5,770 nucleotides of DNA from NCBI GenBank assembly GCA_902481695.1, contig CABSXY010000124.1, forward strand, positions 1-5,770, given 5' to 3'. The translations under genes and the position numbers were made by a program. Below, piece after piece: positions 1-4,921 of the stretch. The notes below the pieces were generated by a model, which saw only the letters and a list, made by a program, of their open reading frames with translations, searched no databases and was not told the DNA's origin. This DNA comes from an uncultured Haemophilus sp. Its GTDB lineage: Bacteria; Pseudomonadota; Gammaproteobacteria; Enterobacterales; Pasteurellaceae. Positions within the stretch are counted from its first letter, which is position 1, and each line of letters begins with the position of its first letter.

Positions 1-158
1 ACCACCTGAAGATGGTAAATATTGGCAAATAGCACGCCACTTAGGGCTAAAATACCGATGAATGCTACCAATGTTCGACGCGCAAACAAGTTCCGTTCCG
101 CTTTTTTATCGCGTATCGGTTCATTGGTGGGTGCAGAAAAGAATTTTTTTAAATTCAT
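1..158 (-). CDS. mrdA: Penicillin-binding protein 2 (MrdA), N-terminal fragment
   Basis: This is the start of penicillin-binding protein 2, the monofunctional transpeptidase that cross-links peptidoglycan during rod elongation with RodA and MreB. Only 52 complete codons lie in the window; the family is usually about 630 to 650 residues, so the periplasmic dimerisation and transpeptidase domains are outside. The protein starts MNLKKFFSAPTNEPIRDKKA, a short basic cytoplasmic tail. One hydrophobic segment follows at about residues 28 to 48, the signal anchor that leaves the rest in the periplasm. The tail-plus-anchor pattern and the position directly after rlmH match the conserved rsfS-rlmH-mrdA-rodA order of gammaproteobacteria. 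The ATG lies 15 bases after the rlmH stop with no clear Shine-Dalgarno sequence, so translation may be coupled to rlmH. Identification rests on the N-terminus and synteny; no catalytic motif is visible. Confidence 0.9.
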   Translation of the reverse strand, partial: MNLKKFFSAPTNEPIRDKKAERNLFARRTLVAFIGILALSGVLFANIYHLQV

Positions 159-173
159 CGGTAATGTAATACG

Positions 174-641
174 TTATTCTCTGTGATAAGGGTGGTTTGT
201 CGTTAGTGACCACGCGCGGTATAAACTTTCTGCCACGACAACACGCACTAATGGATGGGGAAGTGTGAGTGGTGAAAGTGACCAACTTTGTTCTGCTGCC
301 GCTTTGCATTCAGGGGATAAGCCTTCGGGCCCCCCAATAAGCAAGCAAACATCTCGACCATCATTTTTCCAACCCTCTAATTGCTCAGCAAGTTGCGGTG
401 TTGTCCAAGGTTTGCCTGGGATATCTAATGTGACTACTTTGCCTTTTCCGCAAGCTGCGAGCATCGCTTTGCCTTCTTGCTCTAAGATACGTTTAATATC
501 CGCATTTTTTCCACGTTTACCTGCAGGGATTTCAATGAGTTCAAAAGGCATATCTTTAGGAAAACGACGTTGGTATTCTTCAAATCCAGTTGTCACCCAA
601 GCTGGCATTTTTGTGCCCACAGCGATTAATGTGATTTTCAT
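174..641 (-). CDS. rlmH: 23S rRNA (pseudouridine1915-N3)-methyltransferase RlmH
   Basis: RlmH is a small SPOUT-class methyltransferase. It uses S-adenosylmethionine to methylate pseudouridine 1915 in helix 69 of 23S rRNA, acting on assembled 70S ribosomes. The protein is 155 residues, the same length as E. coli RlmH as I recall it, and is complete. The trefoil-knot cofactor site is visible as LLIGGPEGLS at residues 100 to 109. It is followed by the conserved LTLPHPLVRVVVAESLYRAW at 125 to 144 and the invariant C-terminus NHPYHRE, which contacts RNA and closes the active site in this family. The N-terminal half carries FPKDMPFELIEIPAGKRGKN at 27 to 46, also typical. The ATG at 641 is preceded by AAAGGG at a gap of six bases. 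The gene lies 39 bases after rsfS and 15 before mrdA, so one transcript is likely. A long open frame on the opposite strand is only a shadow. Confidence 0.98.
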   Translation of the reverse strand: MKITLIAVGTKMPAWVTTGFEEYQRRFPKDMPFELIEIPAGKRGKNADIKRILEQEGKAMLAACGKGKVVTLDIPGKPWTTPQLAEQLEGWKNDGRDVCLLIGGPEGLSPECKAAAEQSWSLSPLTLPHPLVRVVVAESLYRAWSLTTNHPYHRE

Positions 642-653
642 CCTTTTCCCTTT

Positions 654-681
654 AAAAATACCGTCAAAATTGACCGCACTT
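654..681 (-). repeat. Haemophilus-type DNA uptake signal sequence overlapping the rsfS stop codon
   Basis: The minus strand carries the 9-bp core AAGTGCGGT (681 to 673). After one spacer base comes the AT block AATTTT, then six bases, then the second AT block ATTTTT. This matches the full extended Haemophilus consensus, core-N-RWWWWW-N6-RWWWWW, with no mismatch. Such sequences mark DNA for preferential uptake by competent Pasteurellaceae. The first base of the core is the last base of the rsfS stop codon, so the element fills most of the rsfS-rlmH gap. Confidence 0.95.
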
Positions 682-989
682 TATACCCAAAGTTTTTCTA
701 ATTGATACATTTCACGTGCATCGCGCTGCATAATGTGAACGATGGTTTGACCGAGATCAACCACGATCCAATCTGCGGTATTACGACCTTCTTCACCAAA
801 GGTTTCATAACCGGCTTTTTTACATTCTGCAATAAGGTTATCTGCCATAGCAGACACTTGGCGGCTAGATGTACCAGTACAAATAATCATATTTTCAGTA
901 ATCGATGATTTGCCTTTTACATCAAAATGCACAATTTCGGTGCCTTTTAAATCATCGAGTTTATCAATTACAAATTCAACTAATGACAT
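681..989 (-). CDS. rsfS: Ribosomal silencing factor RsfS (Iojap/YbeB family)
   Basis: RsfS binds ribosomal protein uL14 on the 50S subunit and blocks joining to 30S, damping translation in starvation and acting in large-subunit assembly. The 102-residue protein is close to the usual 105 and complete. Family landmarks are the opening FVIDKLDDLKG (6 to 16), VKGKSSITENMIICTGTSSR (24 to 43), and GRNTADWIVVDLGQTIVHIM (68 to 87), ending in YQLEKLWV. The ATG at 989 is chosen because AGGA lies seven bases upstream and the next methionine (residue 34) is deep inside the fold. It is the first gene of the rsfS-rlmH-mrdA block. The 152-base gap upstream contains a terminator for the preceding gene and a candidate promoter, suggesting that this block starts its own transcript. 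Confidence 0.97.
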   Translation of the reverse strand: MSLVEFVIDKLDDLKGTEIVHFDVKGKSSITENMIICTGTSSRQVSAMADNLIAECKKAGYETFGEEGRNTADWIVVDLGQTIVHIMQRDAREMYQLEKLWV

Positions 990-1017
990 TTCTTTTCCTA
1001 TTTAAATAAAGCGATGA

Positions 1018-1026
1018 ATTCTATCA
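1018..1026 (-). promoter_or_regulatory. Candidate extended -10 promoter for rsfS-rlmH-mrdA
   Basis: On the minus strand the sequence TGATAGAAT matches the extended -10 form TGnTATAAT with one mismatch. It would place the transcript start near 1011, about 20 bases before the rsfS ATG. No recognisable -35 hexamer lies 16 to 18 bases upstream, where the sequence is C-rich. The position, just downstream of the neighbouring gene's terminator, fits, but this is inferred from a short motif in AT-rich DNA. Confidence 0.4.
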
Positions 1027-1105
1027 TTGAATGAGGGAAAGGGGTAGGCTTGGGGCTGATTTTATTTGAATTGTTTTATGGTTGTAACGGTGCTTAGCAT
1101 AAATA

Positions 1106-1128
1106 TTGGGGCAGTTATACTGCCCCAA
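1106..1128 (-). terminator. Hairpin terminator after the YidE-type transporter gene
   Basis: TTGGGGCAG (1106 to 1114) and CTGCCCCAA (1120 to 1128) form a perfect 9-bp stem with a five-base loop, rich in G-C at its centre. It starts 13 bases beyond the stop codon of the minus-strand transporter gene. Reading on the minus strand, the stem runs into TATTTATG, a short imperfect U-rich tail. It is probably a Rho-independent terminator of moderate strength, so some read-through into rsfS is possible. Confidence 0.75.
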
Positions 1129-1141
1129 GTTTGAAAGGGAA

Positions 1142-2794
1142 TTAAACCCATAAAAGAATCGCTAACAATTGCGGTGAAATGATCCGTAAGAACATGGTGA
1201 GCGGATAGACTGTCGCATAGGAGAGTGCTGCGGCACCGCTTCCTTCTTTCAGTTCATTGGCGAAAGCAAGCGCAGGAGGATCCGTCATTGACCCCGCTAA
1301 TAGACCACAGAGTGAAAGATAATTTAATTTTACATATAAACGTGCAATGAAACCTACAATCATTAATGGTACAAGAGTGATAAAAATACCGTAGCCCATC
1401 CATTCAAGACCAGAACCATTGGTGAGTGTGTCCACAAAGCTACCGCCAGATTTTAAACCGACTACAGCAAGGAAGAGCACAATACCAATTTCGCGCAATG
1501 CCAAGTTCGCACTCGGCGGCATAAACCAATAGAGTTTTCCTATAGAGCCAATTCGAGCCAAGATCAACGCGACGACTAATGGTCCGCCTGCTAGCCCTAA
1601 TTTTAATGCTACTGGGAAACCAGGAATGTAGAAAGGAATGGAGCCGAGTAATACCCCTAAGCCAATCCCAATAAATACCGGCAACATTTGCACTTGTAGC
1701 AGTTTTTGTTTCGCATTCCCGATCACTGAAATGGCTTGGTTGAGAATGTCAGTTTTTCCAACCATGTGTAATACGTCACCAAATTGAAGGGTAGTATGGG
1801 CAGTTGGCACCAATTCCACACCTGCACGGTTTAAACGCGAAATGACTACACCATATTTTTGATGAATACCAAGATGACGAATTTGTTTTCCGAGTACTTT
1901 TTCATTGGTGACGACCACGCGCTCAGAACGAATTTCGCCACTCAAGCTGGCTACCGGGATATCAACTTCTTCCCCAATGATAAGATGCATTTTTTTCAAG
2001 CCTTCAGGATTGCCGACCAAATGTAAAATATCCCCAAGTTGAACATTGGTATCCGCTTTCGGCACAATAACAAGCTCACCCCGTTTCAAGCGAGAGCAGA
2101 CGACATCTTCATCATCAAAACCAGGAATCTCAATCAAATGGATACCGTTTAGATTGGTATTGGTGACTTTTAGGGAAATGCTTTTGAGTGCTTCTTTGTC
2201 GTGGCCACTTTCTTTTTCAAAATTCGCCGCTTCTTCATCCACTTTAATTTTAAAGAAAAGACGAATAAGCCACATAGAAAGCAAAATGCCACAAATTCCA
2301 AAAGGATAAGCCATCGCATAGGCCATCCCCATGTTAGATGTCGTTTGCGACATCCCTAATTCGGAAAGAATTTGCTGACCCGCACCGAGAGATGGCGTAT
2401 TTGTGACCGCACCGGAGTAAATACCAAGTGCCACATCAAGAGGAATATCCGCAAACTTATAAATGAGAATTGTCACTAGTGCACCGAGTGCAACAATTAA
2501 GATCCCTAACCCATTTAAGGTTAAGCCTGATTGCCGTAAAGAAGCAAAAAAGCCCGGTCCTACTTGAATACCAATCGTATAAACAAATAGAATTAAGCCG
2601 AACTCTTGCACAAAATGTAACGTATGGCTATCTAATTTTATGCCATATTGAGTGGTAAAATGGGCAACTAAAATCCCCCCAAATAGCACGCCCCCAATAC
2701 CCAGTCCCACACCTTTAATTTTAAAATGCCCGATCCATAGACCAATTACGGCAACGAGGGCAAGCAAACTAATGGTAATCGCAGTTTCACTCAT
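1142..2794 (-). CDS. yidE: YidE-type putative transporter, aspartate:alanine exchanger (AAE) family
   Basis: This is an inner-membrane protein of 550 residues, similar in length to E. coli YidE (about 553); its substrate is unknown. Two hydrophobic halves flank a soluble middle. The N-terminal half has helices roughly at 5-22, 30-50, 63-85, 92-114 and 153-181; the C-terminal half has helices at 368-388, 394-414, 430-449, 465-487, 492-512 and 525-549. Each half holds a related signature: GAVTNTPSLGAG (128-139) and GSMTDPPALAFAN (501-513), the duplicated domain of the AspT family. Between them sit two RCK_C (TrkA-C) regulatory domains, about 200-275 and 288-362, with the repeated LGDILHLVG and FGDVLHMVG strands. 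Such domains often bind small ligands and gate transport. The ATG at 2794 has AGAGGT four bases upstream. The divergent gap carries a CRP site and an extended -10 element pointing at this gene, so carbon-starvation control is plausible. The family call is firm; the amino-acid exchange role is inferred from AspT. Confidence 0.93.
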   Translation of the reverse strand: MSETAITISLLALVAVIGLWIGHFKIKGVGLGIGGVLFGGILVAHFTTQYGIKLDSHTLHFVQEFGLILFVYTIGIQVGPGFFASLRQSGLTLNGLGILIVALGALVTILIYKFADIPLDVALGIYSGAVTNTPSLGAGQQILSELGMSQTTSNMGMAYAMAYPFGICGILLSMWLIRLFFKIKVDEEAANFEKESGHDKEALKSISLKVTNTNLNGIHLIEIPGFDDEDVVCSRLKRGELVIVPKADTNVQLGDILHLVGNPEGLKKMHLIIGEEVDIPVASLSGEIRSERVVVTNEKVLGKQIRHLGIHQKYGVVISRLNRAGVELVPTAHTTLQFGDVLHMVGKTDILNQAISVIGNAKQKLLQVQMLPVFIGIGLGVLLGSIPFYIPGFPVALKLGLAGGPLVVALILARIGSIGKLYWFMPPSANLALREIGIVLFLAVVGLKSGGSFVDTLTNGSGLEWMGYGIFITLVPLMIVGFIARLYVKLNYLSLCGLLAGSMTDPPALAFANELKEGSGAAALSYATVYPLTMFLRIISPQLLAILLWV

Positions 2795-2831
2795 ACCGAC
2801 CTCTAATTTATTAAAAATTTAACTATTTTGG

Positions 2832-2840
2832 ATTATAACA
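2832..2840 (-). promoter_or_regulatory. Extended -10 promoter for the YidE-type transporter
   Basis: The minus strand reads TGTTATAAT, a perfect TGnTATAAT extended -10 element. It predicts a transcript start near 2825, about 30 bases ahead of the ATG. The hexamer 17 bases upstream, AAGCGG, bears no resemblance to TTGACA, so the promoter probably depends on the extended -10 and on an activator. The nearby CRP site is centred at about -60.5 from the predicted start. Confidence 0.6.
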
Positions 2841-2874
2841 ATTTGATTTCCTACCCGCTTGTAACAAAGTCAAA

Positions 2875-2896
2875 AAATGTTATCTCCATCACATTT
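2875..2896. promoter_or_regulatory. CRP (cAMP receptor protein) binding site
   Basis: The 22-bp palindrome matches the E. coli/Haemophilus CRP consensus (AAATGTGA-N6-TCACATTT) at 19 of 22 positions when the central bases are scored too. On the plus strand the two core halves are TGTTA and TCACA separated by six bases, flanked by AAA and TTT. One half is perfect and the other has a single change. It has the ordinary T-G-T-G-A half rather than the T-G-C-G-A half of competence-type (CRP-S) sites. The centre, 2885.5, lies about 60 bases upstream of the predicted transporter start and about 50 upstream of the weaker rightward one. Confidence 0.75.
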
Positions 2897-2900
2897 TTTC

Positions 2901-2928
2901 TTGCTTAAAAATAAACACCGCCTAAAAT
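2901..2928 (+). promoter_or_regulatory. Candidate promoter for the ABC transporter gene
   Basis: TTGCTT (2901 to 2906) and TAAAAT (2923 to 2928) are spaced by 16 bases and resemble a sigma-70 promoter; the -10 has one mismatch and the -35 keeps TTG. The predicted start, near 2935, falls inside the uptake-sequence core and about 25 bases before the ATG. In such AT-rich DNA similar pairs arise by chance, so this is tentative. Confidence 0.35.
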
Positions 2929-2938
2929 GACCGCACTT
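2911..2938 (-). repeat. DNA uptake signal sequence in the divergent promoter gap
   Basis: The minus strand has core AAGTGCGGT (2938 to 2930), then one base, block ATTTTA, six bases, and block GTTTAT. All constrained positions of the extended Haemophilus consensus are met. It overlaps the candidate rightward -10 hexamer and predicted transcript start. It ends 21 bases before the ABC transporter start codon. Confidence 0.95.
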
Positions 2939-2959
2939 TTTTGATTTTATAGGTTGATT

Positions 2960-4750
2960 ATGGATTACGCTCAAGAGGCCATTAATTCGCTTTTATGGAT
3001 AGTAAAAACATTAGCGATGACGGCAGTTGTGTTTAGCTTTGGTATTTTCTTATTGGTCCGTTTTACTCATTGGGGAAAACAATTTTGGCAATTTGCGGGT
3101 GGTTATCTTTCACCACGCCGAAGTATTAAACCTTTGCTATTTTTCTTGTTAATTGTGGCAATGACATTGGTCAGTGTACGTATTAGCTTGGTGCATTCCG
3201 AGTGGTATAACAATATGTACACGTCCTTACAGGAATTTAATGAGCCGGTATTTTGGGATCAAATGGTGCTGTTTTGTGTGATTGCGACAAGCTCTGTCAT
3301 GACGGCATTACTTAGCTATTATTTAGAACAACGTTTTTCTATTAATTGGATCGAATGGTTGAATAGTCAGTTAGTAGATAAATGGATGGATAATCGTGCC
3401 TACTATAAAACACAGTATGTTTCCGCTAACTTAGATAACCCCGATCAACGTATTCAACAAGATGTGCAATCCTATGTGCGAACTACGCTCTCTTTAAGTA
3501 CTGGGGTGATTGATGCCGTCACCTCCATGATTTCTTATACAATCTTATTGTGGGGATTAGCGGGACCAATGATTGTATTTGGTACTGAAATTCCACGCAT
3601 GATGGTGTTCTTGGTGTTTGCTTATGTGATTATTACTACCGCGATTGCGTTCCGTTTGGGACGTCCGTTAATTATGTTGAATTTCGTCAACGAGCGCTTA
3701 AACGCTAACTATCGTTATTCTTTAATTCGTATCAAGGAATATGCGGAAAGTGTAGCATTTTATGCGGGTGAGAAAGTCGAAAGTAGCCAACTTTATAAAC
3801 AATTCGGCTCGGTGATCAATAACATGTGGGATATTGTTTATCGAACCTTAAAATTCTCTGGTTTTAACTTAGTAGTAAGCCAAGTTTCCGTGGTGTTCCC
3901 TTTACTCATTCAAGTGGGACGTTATTTCGAGAAGCAAATTAAACTCGGCGATCTGATGCAAACGCTACAAGTATTTGGTAAGTTGCATTCAAATCTTTCA
4001 TTCTTCCGTAATTCTTACGATGGTTTTGCCGGATACAAAGCCACATTAGATCGTTTAACTGGCTTTAGTTATGCGATTGATATGGCGAATCGTCAATCTA
4101 CGTCGCATTTACATGAACACGAAACAGACGTGATCTTTAAGGATTTAAGCATCAGTAATCCATTTGGAAAAACCTTAATTGAGAATTTAAATTTGACGCT
4201 GCCAAAAGGTTCAACCCTATTAATCCAAGGTAATTCTGGTGTGGGGAAAACCACGTTGTTGAGAACCGTGGCAGGGCTGTGGGCGTATTCTGAAGGGGAT
4301 GTATATTGTCCAACCCACCAGCTTTTCTTATCGCAAAAACCTTATTTACCGCAAGGTAGTTTATTGACTGCACTGGCTTATCCGAATGAAGAAAAGGTCT
4401 TTAATCGTGATGAGATGATTGAGGTATTAAAACAAGTGTCTTTAGGGCATTTACAAGATCGTTTAGATCAAGAACAAGACTGGACACGTATTCTTTCTCT
4501 CGGTGAGCAACAACGTTTGGCTTTCGCACGTTTGTTATTACATAAACCAAACGTCGCTTTCTTGGATGAAGCCACAGCGAGTATGGATGAAGGCTTAGAA
4601 GATACGATGTATCGTCTATTAAAAGAATGTTTACCTAATACAACGGTTATTAGCGTGGGGCATCGTTCAACTTTACAAGCTTTCCATCAGCAACAATTGA
4701 TGATTTTAGGTAACGGCAAGTGGCGATTCACTGACCGAAATCTTGTATAA
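2960..4750 (+). CDS. SbmA/BacA-type ABC transporter, fused membrane and ATPase domains (YddA-like)
   Basis: This inner-membrane ABC half-transporter has 596 residues and probably works as a homodimer. The membrane part has six hydrophobic segments, near 14-34, 58-77, 101-121, 183-205, 213-234 and 301-320. It carries NPDQRIQQDV (160-169) and EYAESVAFYAGEK (260-272), hallmarks of the ABCD/SbmA-BacA group. The ATPase domain begins near 388 and is intact: Walker A GNSGVGKT (424-431), Q-loop Gln459, signature LSLGEQQR (512-519), Walker B with Asp536-Glu537, D-loop Asp543, and switch His568. ATP hydrolysis is therefore expected. Relatives import peptides, cobalamin or other bulky solutes, but this one's substrate cannot be read from sequence. 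The ATG at 2960 is chosen because AGG lies six bases upstream; the in-frame TTG at 2954 abuts that AGG and has no usable spacing. It diverges from the YidE-type gene and precedes mreB by 171 bases. An equivalent gene sits in this place in H. influenzae (HI_0036, from memory). Confidence 0.92.
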   Translation: MDYAQEAINSLLWIVKTLAMTAVVFSFGIFLLVRFTHWGKQFWQFAGGYLSPRRSIKPLLFFLLIVAMTLVSVRISLVHSEWYNNMYTSLQEFNEPVFWDQMVLFCVIATSSVMTALLSYYLEQRFSINWIEWLNSQLVDKWMDNRAYYKTQYVSANLDNPDQRIQQDVQSYVRTTLSLSTGVIDAVTSMISYTILLWGLAGPMIVFGTEIPRMMVFLVFAYVIITTAIAFRLGRPLIMLNFVNERLNANYRYSLIRIKEYAESVAFYAGEKVESSQLYKQFGSVINNMWDIVYRTLKFSGFNLVVSQVSVVFPLLIQVGRYFEKQIKLGDLMQTLQVFGKLHSNLSFFRNSYDGFAGYKATLDRLTGFSYAIDMANRQSTSHLHEHETDVIFKDLSISNPFGKTLIENLNLTLPKGSTLLIQGNSGVGKTTLLRTVAGLWAYSEGDVYCPTHQLFLSQKPYLPQGSLLTALAYPNEEKVFNRDEMIEVLKQVSLGHLQDRLDQEQDWTRILSLGEQQRLAFARLLLHKPNVAFLDEATASMDEGLEDTMYRLLKECLPNTTVISVGHRSTLQAFHQQQLMILGNGKWRFTDRNLV

Positions 4751-4775
4751 AACACCATTAAAATTGACCGCACTT
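4748..4775 (-). repeat. DNA uptake signal sequence overlapping the ABC transporter stop codon
   Basis: The minus strand shows core AAGTGCGGT (4775 to 4767), one base, block AATTTT, six bases, and block GTTTTA, a full match to the extended Haemophilus consensus. The far AT block includes the TAA stop codon of the ABC transporter gene. The core end also supplies part of the left arm of the adjoining hairpin. Confidence 0.95.
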
Positions 4776-4806
4776 ACCTTGTTAGAAAAAATAGCGAGGT
4801 AAGTGT
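4770..4806 (+). other. Long RNA hairpin between the ABC transporter gene and mreB
   Basis: GCACTTACCTTGTTA (4770 to 4784) pairs with TAGCGAGGTAAGTGT (4792 to 4806) around the loop GAAAAAA. This gives 15 consecutive pairs, three of them G-U when read as plus-strand RNA; the central nine, CACTTACCT with AGGTAAGTG, are perfect. The three wobble pairs become A-C mismatches on the minus strand, so the structure favours plus-strand RNA. No U-run follows, so it may be a transcript-end stabiliser or a leader structure rather than a standard terminator. Confidence 0.6.
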
Positions 4807-4818
4807 AGAGGATCAAGG

Positions 4819-4850
4819 CAAAAAATCCTGTTATCAAGCTCGATTTTTTG
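4819..4850. other. A-tract/T-tract inverted repeat upstream of mreB
   Basis: CAAAAAATC (4819 to 4827) and GATTTTTTG (4842 to 4850) are exact inverted repeats with a 14-base spacer. An A-run followed by a T-run on both strands recalls a bidirectional terminator, but the spacer has no good G-C stem, so termination would be weak. It could equally be curved upstream DNA for an mreB promoter. I found no convincing sigma-70 pair between here and mreB; the best -10-like hexamer is TATGCT at 4874, without a matching -35. Confidence 0.3.
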
Positions 4851-4921
4851 GTACATTTAGCACAATTTTTTTCTATGCTCAGAAATGAGTAATTTTTCAC
4901 CAAACTAATGACGGAATTCTT

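Noticed and set aside
663..674. Small inverted repeat GTCAA-AA-TTGAC after rsfS as a terminator
   Set aside because: Two-base loop and five A-T-rich pairs with no U-run; it is explained by the uptake-sequence flank, and rsfS-rlmH should be cotranscribed.
265..705. 146-codon open frame on the plus strand opposite rlmH
   Set aside because: It lies almost wholly antisense to rlmH, whose protein is unmistakable. The translation is low-complexity Ser/Pro-rich with no family resemblance, typical of a shadow frame.
2046..2309. 87-codon open frame on the plus strand inside the YidE-type gene
   Set aside because: Antisense to the RCK_C region of a well-conserved protein; no recognisable domain or promoter.
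2875..2896. Competence-type (CRP-S) site needing Sxy
   Set aside because: The better half-site reads TGTGA, not TGCGA, and the neighbouring genes are not known competence genes, so it is read as an ordinary CRP site.
4706..4903. 65-codon minus-strand frame covering the ABC transporter-mreB gap
   Set aside because: It overlaps the 3' end of the ABC transporter gene, the uptake sequence and both inverted repeats. Its composition follows those repeats and no homologous protein is recognised.
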